From: an uncultured Mucilaginibacter sp.
GTDB taxonomy: Bacteria; Bacteroidota; Bacteroidia; Sphingobacteriales; Sphingobacteriaceae
DNA length: 64,000 bases
Direction of reading: 5' to 3'
Assembly: GCA_903891475.1 (NCBI GenBank)
Contig: CAITEP010000036.1
Location: 117,361-181,360 of the forward strand
In this document: piece after piece, positions 1 to 9,164 of the stretch
How the letters are laid out: each line of letters opens with the position of its first letter
How positions within the stretch are numbered: position 1 is the stretch's first letter
The notes under the pieces: model-generated
Told to the model about the DNA's origin: nothing
Databases searched by the model: none
Seen by the model: the letters and a program-made list of their open reading frames with translations, nothing else
Program-made: the position numbers and the translations under genes

Positions 1-105
1 CGTTTAATGCTCGATAATGTTTACGCCCAAAACCATAGCTTGAAAAGCGATATAAAACTCATCCTAAAAACAATACCTGCATTGCTACAAAAGGAAAGTG
101 TTTAA
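1..105 (+). CDS. C-terminal end of an undecaprenyl-phosphate sugar transferase (partial)
   Basis: Frame 1 is open from the left edge and stops at 103-105, giving 34 residues. The segment LDNVYAQNHSLKSDIKLIL followed by KTIPALL resembles the C-terminal tail of WcaJ/PglC-type bacterial sugar transferases, where a V/I-Y-x-x-N-x-S-L-x-x-D-I-K pattern followed by a hydrophobic stretch is typical. These enzymes put the first sugar phosphate on the lipid carrier in exopolysaccharide synthesis, which fits the genes that follow. Only the tail is in the window, so the catalytic domain cannot be checked. The gene faces right and converges on the acetyltransferase at 121-732. Confidence 0.6.
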   Translation, partial: RLMLDNVYAQNHSLKSDIKLILKTIPALLQKESV

Positions 106-120
106 GGTTTAAAATAAACC

Positions 121-732
121 TTAAATACTTTCCCAGGTATTTTTCTCAAAATTATACTGCTTTATTACCCTTGCCGGGTTACCCACCGCTACCGAATAAG
201 CCGGGATTGATTTGGTAACCACTGCTCCAGCGGCAATTACACAATGTTTACCAATGGTAACACCTGCCGTAATGACTACATTGGCGGCAATCCAACAATC
301 ATCCTCAATTATAATTGGTGCAACGTTGATGGCTTGTTCATGTATAGGTTTGCTAACATCCCTATATTCATGGTTTAAACCACTTGCCACTATATTTTGT
401 GCCATAATTACATTATCACCAATATTGATTGGACCAATGAGTACGCTACCAATACCAATAAGGGTTTTTGCGCCAATTATAACATCGCCTACCCCATTGT
501 TAATGGTGCAATAATCTTCAATGGTTGATTTCTTGCCAAGCTCAAACGTGTTAAAGGGCAAGATATCCAGTCTTGCCCTTTTAATTTTTGAACCTTTGCC
601 CCGCTTATTCATGATGGGGTTTACAAACATTTTAACCCATAACCGCGGACCAGCCTCACCTCTTGGTATCAATGCACGGTGCACCATTGTTTTTAAACCT
701 GGGTGCTGCTTTATTTTATCTTTTAAACTCAT
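121..732 (-). CDS. Hexapeptide-repeat acyltransferase (WcaF/WcaB-like)
   Basis: 203 residues. From about residue 65 to 190 the protein is built of imperfect hexapeptides ([LIV]-G-x-x-x-x), such as IGAKTLIGIGSVLIGPINIG and ITAGVTIGKHCVIAAGAVV, the left-handed beta helix of trimeric O-acetyltransferases. The motif GLNHEYRDVS carries the expected catalytic-type histidine, and the C-terminal AVGNPARVIK is the usual end of this family. It probably adds acetyl groups to a sugar of the exopolysaccharide repeat unit in the cytoplasm. Its ATG at 732 lies 3 bases from the stop of the glycosyltransferase at 736-1902, so it is the last gene of a minus-strand operon with 736-1902 and 1899-2819. The sugar substrate cannot be read from sequence. 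Confidence 0.85.
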   Translation of the reverse strand: MSLKDKIKQHPGLKTMVHRALIPRGEAGPRLWVKMFVNPIMNKRGKGSKIKRARLDILPFNTFELGKKSTIEDYCTINNGVGDVIIGAKTLIGIGSVLIGPINIGDNVIMAQNIVASGLNHEYRDVSKPIHEQAINVAPIIIEDDCWIAANVVITAGVTIGKHCVIAAGAVVTKSIPAYSVAVGNPARVIKQYNFEKNTWESI

Positions 733-735
733 GGC

Positions 736-1902
736 TTATGCTCTTTTAGCTTTTTCCCAAATACCTGTTTGGTTACCTACCGCAAACCTGAATATGCCAC
801 GCAAAACCGCGTAATTCATCATGCTGAAATAGTAGGGGATAAAAAACAGCTTCAGTTTTATTCTTTTCGATTCCATAATCCAGCCTACAAAGGCCATCAA
901 ATAAAACATGATTTGCGAAAGCAACAGGATTAGGAAAATTTTACTTACGCTCCCCTTGGTAACAATAAACATATTCATGAATAAGGATACCATCATCAGG
1001 ATAGGTACAATCGTCCACCGCAATACCCGGTGACTAATATATTGAAAGGAAAGCAAGGGGGTTTTAAAAGGCAATAATAAACTACGTAACCAAATGACGG
1101 ATTGTATACCTCCGGCAGCAATCCTAATTTTACGCTTAAGCTCTTCCTTTACGTTTAATGAGGTGGTTTCGGTAGCGTAAGCCTCCGGCTCATAAACTAT
1201 TTTATACCCATCCTTAGCTATCAGCATCGAGATCATAAAATCATCAATAATAGCGTTTGTTGATATATATTGATATAAGGCCGCACGAACCGAAAACAGC
1301 TCGCCTGCCGCACCAACCACCGAATGCAATTCAGAATCCCAGGTTTTTAGTTTTGATTCATATTTCCAATAAAAACCTTCGCCAGCGGTTGCATTAGCTG
1401 TCTCCATCACATGTACGCGTTTTTCTCCGGCAACAGCTCCAACTTTTTCATTGCTATAATGTCGGCATATGTTGGTTAGGGCATCGGTATTTAAAAAGGT
1501 ATTGGCATCGGTAAACACAATAACTTCGGTATCAACCGTGGCTACCGCGCGGTGTACAGCCGCCATTTTACCCATGCGTAGCGCTTGGTGCATCAATTGT
1601 ATTTGCGGGAAGGTTGCAATTATGTCCGGCGTTTTATCGGTCGAGCCATCTGTTACAAATATAACTTTTAGCTTGTTGGCCGGGTAATTTAGAGCTAAAG
1701 TGTTTTTTATTTTTTCTTCAATAAAATCTTCCTCATTATAAGCCGCTACAATGAGGGTACAGGTTGGTAAATTGCTAGTATTGGGCTTTGTGGGTTTACC
1801 TTTAAAAAGCCTTTTCAGCTTTACCAAAACAAACAAAAGCATGCCATAACCTATAAAGGCGTAAAAAATAATAAAGAGGCAGATAAAAAAAATAGTAGTC
1901 AT
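736..1902 (-). CDS. Membrane-bound family 2 glycosyltransferase
   Basis: 388 residues. One N-terminal membrane helix is followed by a GT-A domain: VAAYNEEDFIEEKI near residue 53, VTDGSTDKTPD near 84, and FTDANT (DxD-type metal site) near 131. The later DDFMIS is the ED-type acceptor region. Two or three C-terminal membrane helices (roughly 290-370) match processive or polytopic GT2 enzymes. It should transfer a sugar from a nucleotide sugar to a lipid-linked glycan on the inner face of the membrane. Its start overlaps the stop of the upstream gene (1899-2819) by 4 bases, showing translational coupling. Donor and linkage are unknown. Confidence 0.88.
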   Translation of the reverse strand: MTTIFFICLFIIFYAFIGYGMLLFVLVKLKRLFKGKPTKPNTSNLPTCTLIVAAYNEEDFIEEKIKNTLALNYPANKLKVIFVTDGSTDKTPDIIATFPQIQLMHQALRMGKMAAVHRAVATVDTEVIVFTDANTFLNTDALTNICRHYSNEKVGAVAGEKRVHVMETANATAGEGFYWKYESKLKTWDSELHSVVGAAGELFSVRAALYQYISTNAIIDDFMISMLIAKDGYKIVYEPEAYATETTSLNVKEELKRKIRIAAGGIQSVIWLRSLLLPFKTPLLSFQYISHRVLRWTIVPILMMVSLFMNMFIVTKGSVSKIFLILLLSQIMFYLMAFVGWIMESKRIKLKLFFIPYYFSMMNYAVLRGIFRFAVGNQTGIWEKAKRA

Positions 1903-2819
1903 CGTTTTTCAGTAGGATAGTTAATTTTAAAACTTTCGGTATTTTCAAGTAGGTTCCATTTTATAGCCAGATACAGGCATTTTATAAAATCGGGATGTCC
2001 ACTTTTTAAATACTTCATCAAGTTGCGGGGGGCAACTATTGTTCCAAAATATAGGTAGAAAACTAGGCGATGGAGCATAGGCGCATTCCTTCTGATAAAC
2101 AAAAGGCGGTTCCTATTCATATAATATTCCTTTAAACCACTTACTTTACCAACCGATACCGATTCTTTGTGATATATCAAAGCCTCAGCTGCGACCCAAA
2201 CGGTATAGCCTGCTTTTTTTATCCTTTCGCACCAATCATATTCTTCAAAATACAGGAAAAAATTTTCGGCCATCAGGCCTGCTTTTTCTATACATTCCCG
2301 TTTTACAAGCATAGCCGCTCCATGTATATAGCCCGTTGGGCCTGTAATGCCATTATACTGCCCCCTGTCCACTTCAAACTGCCCAATACACTTATTCCTA
2401 GCCGTAAGGTAATTCATGTTCGTATAGCCCATGTATTGTATTAAATCGGGCTGGTCAAAGTATCTTATCTTTGGCGATACCATGCCAATCTTGGGGTTGG
2501 CTTCTGCTACTTTCAATAGCTCCTCAATTAATAGCGGAGTAAACTCCGTATCGTTGTTTACCAGGAAAAAATAATCGCCTTTTGCCTCCTTTATAGCCAA
2601 ATTGTTACCTCCGGCAAAACCTAAATTAATTTCGGAACGGATAAATTTTACGGCAGGGAATTTCAGTCTCCAATATGGAACAGGATTTACTTTGCTGCCA
2701 TTATCCACCACAATCAACTCAATTGCGCTATAAGTATTGGTTTTGTAGATAGATTCCAATAGCTGTTCAGTTACCTGAGGTTGATTATAATTAACCGAAA
2801 TAATGGAGACTAGTTTCAT
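1899..2819 (-). CDS. Family 2 glycosyltransferase, rhamnosyltransferase-like
   Basis: 306 residues. The start IISVNYNQPQVTEQLLESI and the motifs VVDNGSK, NLGFAGGNNLA and FLVNNDTEF are the hallmark of the WbbL/RfbN-like branch of GT2, which often adds deoxysugars such as rhamnose. The block FLYFEEYDWCERIKKAGY carries the ExDxxxR-type catalytic region. There is no signal peptide, and a short hydrophobic stretch near residue 260 may associate with the membrane. It is the first gene of the three-gene minus-strand operon that ends at 121. The specific sugar is inferred only from subfamily resemblance. Confidence 0.87.
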   Translation of the reverse strand: MKLVSIISVNYNQPQVTEQLLESIYKTNTYSAIELIVVDNGSKVNPVPYWRLKFPAVKFIRSEINLGFAGGNNLAIKEAKGDYFFLVNNDTEFTPLLIEELLKVAEANPKIGMVSPKIRYFDQPDLIQYMGYTNMNYLTARNKCIGQFEVDRGQYNGITGPTGYIHGAAMLVKRECIEKAGLMAENFFLYFEEYDWCERIKKAGYTVWVAAEALIYHKESVSVGKVSGLKEYYMNRNRLLFIRRNAPMLHRLVFYLYFGTIVAPRNLMKYLKSGHPDFIKCLYLAIKWNLLENTESFKINYPTEKR

Positions 2820-2880
2820 AAGTAGCTTTTAATGTAGATTAGACTATTGAAGATGGAATGATTTTACCGAATTAAACTTG

Positions 2881-3732
2881 TTAAGTATTGTCGGCTAAAT
2901 GATGGTCTATTTGGTTCAATATATTTTCATCCATATCGGCATCAAACTTCCTGGCGAAGTATTTCCCTGAATTAATCATCTGTTCAAAATTTGAGCTGGT
3001 AAGTAATAGCGGACTCTTACCCTCTGGCTCCCATATCATAAACCTTAAATTATGATTCACCATATTTGTTCTGTAAATAGAATTATACAATATGGTTTGA
3101 AATATAAACTCATCGGGAGCCCAGGTGAGTTTTATAAACTTTTGTAACTCTTTATTGCCGCTCCAATAATCTAAAATATAATTAACGCAAACCATCGGGA
3201 TGGTAAACCATTGCGAACGCCCTACAGGAATCAAGGAGTTAGGAAATATCCTTAAAGGGGATATTTTATTGATAACGCGTTGTGCGATGTACTTGCCTTT
3301 TATGTTATAGTTGGTAAAATGGTATTGGTTAATTCGAGACATGGCCTCTTGCCACTCTGTTTCAAAACCTAAATAGCTCATAAAAATGCCATTGGGGTGT
3401 TCGTCTAAATAGTTTATGAAGGCTTTTATAGGCTTTATCGGGTAATCTTGTCCGCTTAAAAGGTTTACAAAACCAAAATCAATTCCCGCATTCGTTATCT
3501 CTTTAAATGAATTGATGGTAGCTTCCACCATGTTATAGGATCCCCAAATTATTTTAACCCTATTAGTTATGAAAAAAACACGTGGCATCTCCTTTAAATA
3601 TTCAAAAGGTGCCATATCCGTTTTTTTATCAAGATGGATAAAGATGTAACTATCCATATCCTTCAATTTTTCAATCAATCTGGCTAATTGCTGTGGCTTG
3701 TTATGGGCTAAAATTAAATGGGCGATTTTCAT
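2881..3732 (-). CDS. GT14 family (core-2/I-branching type) glycosyltransferase
   Basis: 283 residues from the ATG at 3732. The protein begins KIAHLILAHNKPQQLARLIE and continues FIHLDKKTD and LLSGQDYPIK, the standard opening of bacterial members of the core-2/I-branching beta-1,6-N-acetylglucosaminyltransferase family; SQWFTI and WAPDEFIFQTIL are further family blocks. A longer reading to 3786 adds 18 residues outside the family pattern, so I prefer the inner start, preceded by GAGGA. It is probably a cytosolic enzyme adding a sugar or xylose-like branch to the exopolysaccharide. It stands alone on the minus strand, divergent from the acyltransferase at 3850. Confidence 0.87.
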   Translation of the reverse strand: MKIAHLILAHNKPQQLARLIEKLKDMDSYIFIHLDKKTDMAPFEYLKEMPRVFFITNRVKIIWGSYNMVEATINSFKEITNAGIDFGFVNLLSGQDYPIKPIKAFINYLDEHPNGIFMSYLGFETEWQEAMSRINQYHFTNYNIKGKYIAQRVINKISPLRIFPNSLIPVGRSQWFTIPMVCVNYILDYWSGNKELQKFIKLTWAPDEFIFQTILYNSIYRTNMVNHNLRFMIWEPEGKSPLLLTSSNFEQMINSGKYFARKFDADMDENILNQIDHHLADNT

Positions 3733-3849
3733 TCCTCGGGATTTTGCCACCTTATGCAATTTCCAGACCATGGAAGGTATTTCCAACGATCTTTTTATTT
3801 ACTCCAAATAGGATTGGCTTTATAATTGATAAATGGCTAATAAAAATTA

Positions 3850-4953
3850 ATGAAAGAAAGATTTGAAGTGCTGGATATTTTTAGAGGGATACTCGCCAGC
3901 TTGGTAGTGTTTTTTCATTTGAGTGCCTTCTCAAATACGCCCATCATCAACAATAACTTTGTTCACAATTGCGATTTATTTGTCGACTTCTTTTTTGTAT
4001 TAAGCGGTTTTGTTATCGCTTACAACTATCAAAATATTGATAACCTATTGAAATTGAGGAGCTTTTATAAAAAACGTTTCTTACGATTATACCCATTGCA
4101 CCTTGTTGTATTCCTAGCGTTTGTACTTATTGAAATTTCAAAACACTATGTAAGTGGCATGGTACATGTAAACAAAATGGTGGATGGCGGCGACTATTTC
4201 GCAACCTCGCTAAGCAATATTTTTTTGTTGAATTCGGTAAAACTGCCGGGTATAAATGATGTGAGTTGGAACATTGCCAGCTGGTCCATCAGTGCCGAAA
4301 TGATTGCTTATTTGGTATTCGGATTGATTATTTTTTCCACAAATTGGAATTTTATCTCCAAATTCAGGAAAACTATCGCTGTTTCAATTGTCTTCATAAC
4401 TGTAATTAGTTTAAGATTATTTACAGGCGGCTATAGCCTGATGCATAGTTTTGATTTTGGCTTTTGCCGAGGCATTCTAGGCTTTTTTACAGGTTGTGTT
4501 TGCTTTTATACGTTCGATAGCTTAAAACTTTATTTAAGAACCATTAGCAAAAACATGTTTACCATTGCCGAGCTTGTTTTGGTTGCCGGCATCGTTACTT
4601 TAGTTTTTTATGGTGCGATATTTAAACCGTATGGTTACCTATTTGAAGGCTTATTCTTTATCACCATCCTGACATTTTCTTTCGAGCAAGGATGGTTATC
4701 CACCTACCTTAAAAAATCAAAATTTTTGCAAAGTACCGGTAAATATTCCTACTCTATCTATATGGTTCACACCTTGGTGTTGAGTTTGTTTAATGTATTG
4801 TTTATAAGGATATTAAAGTTTCCACCATCGGCCTATCTTTATTTGTTTATACCTAACTATATCCTTATTTATTTCATTGCTAAATGGACTTACCGCAATA
4901 TTGAAATGAGGTTTAATCAAATCCCTTTTAAAAGCAAAATTCAGGCAGACTAA
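3850..4953 (+). CDS. Acyltransferase 3 family membrane protein
   Basis: 367 residues with about ten membrane helices. The opening LDIFRGILASLVVFFHLSAF and then FFFVLSGFVIAYNY is the family signature (the histidine in VFFHLS is the proposed catalytic residue); the block KKRFLRLYPLH carries the conserved arginine. Proteins of this family acetylate or succinylate sugars of surface polysaccharides across the inner membrane. It sits between two minus-strand genes, so it is probably transcribed from its own promoter, though no clear TAnnTTTG element was found in the 63-base gap. Alternative substrates (peptidoglycan, lipid) are possible, but the gene context favours exopolysaccharide. Confidence 0.88.
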   Translation: MKERFEVLDIFRGILASLVVFFHLSAFSNTPIINNNFVHNCDLFVDFFFVLSGFVIAYNYQNIDNLLKLRSFYKKRFLRLYPLHLVVFLAFVLIEISKHYVSGMVHVNKMVDGGDYFATSLSNIFLLNSVKLPGINDVSWNIASWSISAEMIAYLVFGLIIFSTNWNFISKFRKTIAVSIVFITVISLRLFTGGYSLMHSFDFGFCRGILGFFTGCVCFYTFDSLKLYLRTISKNMFTIAELVLVAGIVTLVFYGAIFKPYGYLFEGLFFITILTFSFEQGWLSTYLKKSKFLQSTGKYSYSIYMVHTLVLSLFNVLFIRILKFPPSAYLYLFIPNYILIYFIAKWTYRNIEMRFNQIPFKSKIQAD

Positions 4954-4971
4954 TCATTTTCTCTACCCAGC

Positions 4972-6315
4972 TTAACTAGCTATCTTCCTTTTGCCGAAGG
5001 CTTGTTTTATTACCAATGTGCATTCCTCGTATCCTACCTTAAAAATATTTAGGTAGCTAAATTTTTGGTATTTATTAAGTGCCACATAGCCTATAATGGT
5101 TCCTGTAATAATAGTTAATACGGTTGAAAACGCGATGCCATATACATTATGGGTAATGGCGTATCCAATAAAATCGCCGGCTATGTTTACCGCTAGCATC
5201 ACGAGTACCTTATAAAAGTTCACCTTAGGTTGGTGGATCACATCCAGTGTAAGCGCGAAAAATCGATCGGGCGGAAACAAGATGGCAAAGGTTAAAAACA
5301 AGCGGAATACGTTAGCAGCCTCTGTTCCGGCGTACTTGCCGCCACCAATAAAATAAATGGGAACATCGGCCAATGAACAACCTATGATAGCCGCCGGGAT
5401 TAAGCAGATTACCAACATGCCCGCGTATTTCATCATGATTTGTATTACCTGCGCCCTATTATTTTGGTTATAGGCCGAGGCAAGGGCAGGCATACAAGTT
5501 GCCGCGAAACTACGCAATGGTATCTCTACCAATTGCATCAGGGTTTGCCCTAAATTATAAATAGCCAGGGCTGGCTTACCTAACAAAAAGTTGATGATAA
5601 TGGTATCTGAAGTTGAGAACAAGTTGGAGCTCAGCGCCGAACCTACACTGTATTTTCCAAACTGATAAATTTCTTTTATAGTGGCAATGCTCCTGTTTCC
5701 AATAGTTGTTATTCTTGTCCATTTTTTGGATAATGCGAATACACTGGTAATGAGGTTCGACAAAAAATAAACATATAAAATATTGATTAAAGTGATGTTC
5801 CCTGTCGCTATTAAAAGAATGATAAAAGTGATAAAACTCCCCTGATTGCATAATCTTAAATATAGCAATCTGTCGAATTTTTGCTCCCCTTGTATTACGC
5901 AAGTAGCTATAAACCAAGGCAATGATAAGGTATAATACAAGCCCGACCATTTTAAAAATAGTCGCAAACCATCATCAGTTATAAAGCCAGCGAATAAATT
6001 TGAACACAAACCTGCAAATACCAATAACCCTGTAATTAAGAAACCGATAAACCATGAAGAGCCTGCAACCTCCGTTTTCCTTGCTTCGGTTGCCCCGGCA
6101 TAAAATTTGATAAACGCGGTTGTTAGAAAACCAGAACGCAGGGTATCAACCAATAATAAGATGGATTGGAAAAACACCCAAATACCGGCATCGAATTTTG
6201 ACAGCGAACGGTAAATAAGCGTCATGGTGAATAACCCGAAGCCCGACATGATTACATTGCCGGCGAGGGATAAAAAATGTTTGTTGGCGATTATGTGGTA
6301 AATTTTTTTAAACAT
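4972..6315 (-). CDS. Wzx-like polysaccharide flippase
   Basis: 447 residues with 12 or more predicted membrane helices and no soluble domain, starting MFKKIYHIIANKHFLSLAGN. Length and helix density match the MATE/MVF superfamily flippases of the polysaccharide biosynthesis (RfbX/Wzx) class, which move lipid-linked repeat units to the periplasm. The motif YNLGQTLMQLVEIPLRSF in the middle fits that class. It converges on the acyltransferase (gap of 18 bases) and diverges from the glycosyltransferase at 6393. It would act between the glycosyltransferases of this locus and the polymerase at 9161-10693. Confidence 0.87.
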   Translation of the reverse strand: MFKKIYHIIANKHFLSLAGNVIMSGFGLFTMTLIYRSLSKFDAGIWVFFQSILLLVDTLRSGFLTTAFIKFYAGATEARKTEVAGSSWFIGFLITGLLVFAGLCSNLFAGFITDDGLRLFLKWSGLYYTLSLPWFIATCVIQGEQKFDRLLYLRLCNQGSFITFIILLIATGNITLINILYVYFLSNLITSVFALSKKWTRITTIGNRSIATIKEIYQFGKYSVGSALSSNLFSTSDTIIINFLLGKPALAIYNLGQTLMQLVEIPLRSFAATCMPALASAYNQNNRAQVIQIMMKYAGMLVICLIPAAIIGCSLADVPIYFIGGGKYAGTEAANVFRLFLTFAILFPPDRFFALTLDVIHQPKVNFYKVLVMLAVNIAGDFIGYAITHNVYGIAFSTVLTIITGTIIGYVALNKYQKFSYLNIFKVGYEECTLVIKQAFGKRKIAS

Positions 6316-6392
6316 CTATGGCTATATAAATAATTAACAAATTTAATCAATTATTATTTGTTTGCAAATTTATTTTAATTTTAATTTATATT

Positions 6393-7178
6393 TTGGATAT
6401 AAAAGAAAATATTTATCATGAAGTTACACTTTTAGTAACTCATTATAATCGTGTAAAATCATTGGCCCGTTTATTAAATGCTTTTGAGGCATTGGGTATT
6501 TGTTTTGGTGATATCGTAGTATCCGACGATGGAAGCAAAGTCGAAGTGCTTGAACAATTGGTGTTATTACAAAGTAAATTCAATTTTAGGCTAATTACAA
6601 CCCCGGCAAACAAAGGATTAGGTAACAATATTAATAAGGGACAGGATGCCGTAAACACACCCTATACGCTTTATGTGCAGGAGGACTTTGAGCCAAAGCC
6701 CGATTTTAAATTAAAATTCCCGCAAGCCTTACAGCTTTTTGAGGAGGATGCCAGCTTGGATATCGCTCGGTTTTATGCCTATTTCGGTTATCCTTATAAA
6801 AAACCTTATGATAATGGTTTTGCCAAAATGGTTTTTAAACCGGGTATATGGGCAAATAACCATTTAAAGTTTTATGCCTACAGCGACCATCCGCATTTAA
6901 GGCGAAGCAGCTTTTTTGAAAAATTTGGTCGCTACCCCGAAGGTTTAAAAGGCGATATCACCGAATATAAAATGGCCATCTCGTTTCTGAAAAATAAGGG
7001 TAATGGTATTTTCTTTGAAAATTACAACGACCTGTTTTATCAAAAAAACTCGACCGACGAGCCCAGCACCATGGGGCGTGCCAGCTGGCGTGAAAGTAAA
7101 CACCCTTTGGCCTTGGCATTAAGGGCTATCTATTTGCAATTCAAATTAATTAATTGGACCATTAACTATTACCGCTAA
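6393..7178 (+). CDS. GT2-type glycosyltransferase, first of a tandem pair
   Basis: 261 residues. EVTLLVTHYNRVKSLARLL, then VVSDDGSK and YVQEDFEP, form a compact GT-A domain; the QED triplet is in the place of the usual DxD metal motif. I use the TTG at 6393: the ATG at 6418 is out of frame, and the paralogue next door (7186-7959) starts seven residues before the same EVTLLV block, so the N-termini agree. The two proteins can be aligned end to end, including SDHPHLRRSSF and FYQKNSTDEPSTM/FDQKNSTDEPSTM. Only 7 bases separate the two genes. The sugar donor is unknown. Confidence 0.85.
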   Translation: MDIKENIYHEVTLLVTHYNRVKSLARLLNAFEALGICFGDIVVSDDGSKVEVLEQLVLLQSKFNFRLITTPANKGLGNNINKGQDAVNTPYTLYVQEDFEPKPDFKLKFPQALQLFEEDASLDIARFYAYFGYPYKKPYDNGFAKMVFKPGIWANNHLKFYAYSDHPHLRRSSFFEKFGRYPEGLKGDITEYKMAISFLKNKGNGIFFENYNDLFYQKNSTDEPSTMGRASWRESKHPLALALRAIYLQFKLINWTINYYR

Positions 7179-7185
7179 TTCCAAA

Positions 7186-7959
7186 ATGGAGACTATCAAT
7201 TTAAAGGAAGTTACCCTGCTTGTTACGCATTATAATCGCAGCAAATCGTTAGCGCGATTACTGGCCTCTTTTGCCATGCATGGTATTGTTTTTGGCGATA
7301 TTGTTGTATCAGACGATGGCAGTAAACCCGAACAGATTGAATATTTAAAGCAAATACAAAAAACCTACCCTTTCAGGTTAATTGGAACTGAAAAGAATGC
7401 AGGTTTGGGCAATAATATCAATAAGGGCCAAAAAGCGGTAAACACGCCATATACCTTATATGTGCAGGAAGATTTTGTTCCTATGGAGGGCTATGCCAAA
7501 CATTTGCAAATGGCATTGCTACTGATGGAAGAAGATGCCCAACTTGATTTGGTTAGGTTTTATGCTTATTTTAAATATCCGTACTTAAAACCAGTTGAAG
7601 GCGGATTTTCGGAAATGAAATTTAATATCTGGTTGCCGGGGGTTAAAAAGTTTCATGTTTATAGCGACCATCCACACCTACGCCGAAGTAGTTTTTTACA
7701 AAAGTTTGGCGATTATCGGGAAGGCATAAAAGGCGACAAAACCGAGTTTTTAATGGCCATGTCGTTCATCAAACATAAAGGTAAGGCCTTATTTTATGAA
7801 GACTATAAAGGGTTATTCGACCAAAAAAACTCCACCGATGAACCTAGCACCATGAAACGCGCTAATTTTAGACAAAGCGGCAATTGGGCTATCGGCATTA
7901 TCAGAACCTTATACCGTTATATTAAGCATACCGGTTTGTATTTAGCTTATAAAGCTTAA
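7186..7959 (+). CDS. GT2-type glycosyltransferase, second of a tandem pair
   Basis: 257 residues, a close paralogue of the gene just upstream: same EVTLLVTHYNRSKSLARLL opening, VVSDDGSK, YVQEDFVP, SDHPHLRRSSF and QKNSTDEPSTM. The middle, around residues 128-150, differs most, which suggests that donor or acceptor choice has shifted after duplication. The end overlaps the convergent gene at 7956-9164 by 4 bases. Both copies are intact. They may add two consecutive residues of the same or related sugar, but this is inference. Confidence 0.85.
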   Translation: METINLKEVTLLVTHYNRSKSLARLLASFAMHGIVFGDIVVSDDGSKPEQIEYLKQIQKTYPFRLIGTEKNAGLGNNINKGQKAVNTPYTLYVQEDFVPMEGYAKHLQMALLLMEEDAQLDLVRFYAYFKYPYLKPVEGGFSEMKFNIWLPGVKKFHVYSDHPHLRRSSFLQKFGDYREGIKGDKTEFLMAMSFIKHKGKALFYEDYKGLFDQKNSTDEPSTMKRANFRQSGNWAIGIIRTLYRYIKHTGLYLAYKA

Positions 7960-9164
7960 TGCTGCACCGCTGCTATGGCTTTGTAAATTTCCATCACATT
8001 GTTTTCCCAGGTATGGGTGGCGGCAAAACGGATACGCTCCTGCCGTTTTTCTTCCGAATCTTCGCGCAAGGCTTGTTCTATGAGGGGCACATAAATCTTT
8101 TTTGTTTTGCCTAAATAGGTATGCTCGCTAAATACGCTCATCGCCTCGGTTCGGGTAGCCACAACCGGCTTACCCATTGCCAGGTATTCATCAATTTTAC
8201 GCGGATAATTACCAATAGTAACCTGGTTAGTTAATTGCGGGTTTAAACAAACATTAAACGCGTTGATGTATTGTGGTAATAGCTCAGGGGCTTTGCTACC
8301 CAAAAAATGGACATTTGGTTTCTGGTGCAGTCGGCTAGCCTTGAACTCATTATCCTCCGGACCAACTAAAACAATGCTCCAATCAGGGCGTTCCTCGGAA
8401 ATATGGGCTATCAAATCAATATCCAGTCGTAGGCTTTGCAAAGCACCCACATAGCCTATGATGGGTTGGGGGATATTTACCATATCGGCAGGAATAGCCA
8501 TCGCTTGCTTATCGCTAAAAGTGCTTAAATCGCAACCCTGACCAACATAGTATGCATTTTTATTGTATTGCTGGCAATAATTGGCCAAATAGGTGGAGTT
8601 TGCCACACAAATATCGCTTTTGCGTATCAATTCTGGTTCCAGTTTCTCTCCGTGGCGTTTCCAATAATCCACATACAACAAATAATCGCGCGAGTAATAG
8701 ATGCTTAATGCGGGGCGTAAAAATTCCTTCAAATAAAAACACCTAAAAATATCATTATCATTAAACAGAATCACGTTTTTAAAGCCCAATTGCGCTATGG
8801 CCCGGTTAATGCTTCGTGCAAAACGCTTATTGTTTACCTTGTTCAAATAATTGTATAAAGCTTCATTCTTAATCCAATTTATGGATTCAATCATTTCATC
8901 GGGGTAGTAGTTATACAAGTTATTCGCTATTTGCACAATGGCCTCTTCCTTGCCTTTTATTACATTGATTCTTTTTTTAATCTTTTGGTCCTTTTTAGGT
9001 TTTAGTTTAGTGATTCTATCCAATGGCGAATTCACATATAAAACCCTGTTATGTTTGCTAAACTCAATAGCTATATTTTTGCAATTGCTGCCAATTTCAA
9101 TATCCCAGGGCTGCTGACCAACAATTACAATGTCGCGGTTTTTTAAAATAAAATCTTGGTTCAT
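7956..9164 (-). CDS. GT1/GT4-type (GT-B fold) glycosyltransferase
   Basis: 402 residues. A Rossmann-like N-terminal half (DIVIVGQQPWDIEIGSNCKN) and a C-terminal half with IIGYVGALQSLRLDIDLI, VLVGPE, VHFLGSKAPELLPQYINAF and PRKIDEYLAMGKPVVATRTEA are typical of GT-B enzymes; the last block is the donor-binding region. It should work in the cytosol on the lipid-linked repeat unit. Its GTG/ATG region overlaps the stop of the polymerase at 9161-10693 by 4 bases, so the two are translationally coupled. It is the last gene of the long minus-strand operon that starts at 14892. Confidence 0.87.
   Translation of the reverse strand: MNQDFILKNRDIVIVGQQPWDIEIGSNCKNIAIEFSKHNRVLYVNSPLDRITKLKPKKDQKIKKRINVIKGKEEAIVQIANNLYNYYPDEMIESINWIKNEALYNYLNKVNNKRFARSINRAIAQLGFKNVILFNDNDIFRCFYLKEFLRPALSIYYSRDYLLYVDYWKRHGEKLEPELIRKSDICVANSTYLANYCQQYNKNAYYVGQGCDLSTFSDKQAMAIPADMVNIPQPIIGYVGALQSLRLDIDLIAHISEERPDWSIVLVGPEDNEFKASRLHQKPNVHFLGSKAPELLPQYINAFNVCLNPQLTNQVTIGNYPRKIDEYLAMGKPVVATRTEAMSVFSEHTYLGKTKKIYVPLIEQALREDSEEKRQERIRFAATHTWENNVMEIYKAIAAVQH

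Noticed and set aside
5576..5950. 124-codon alternative frame in the flippase gene
   Set aside because: It lies inside the flippase gene on the same strand in another frame; the flippase reading has the expected helices.
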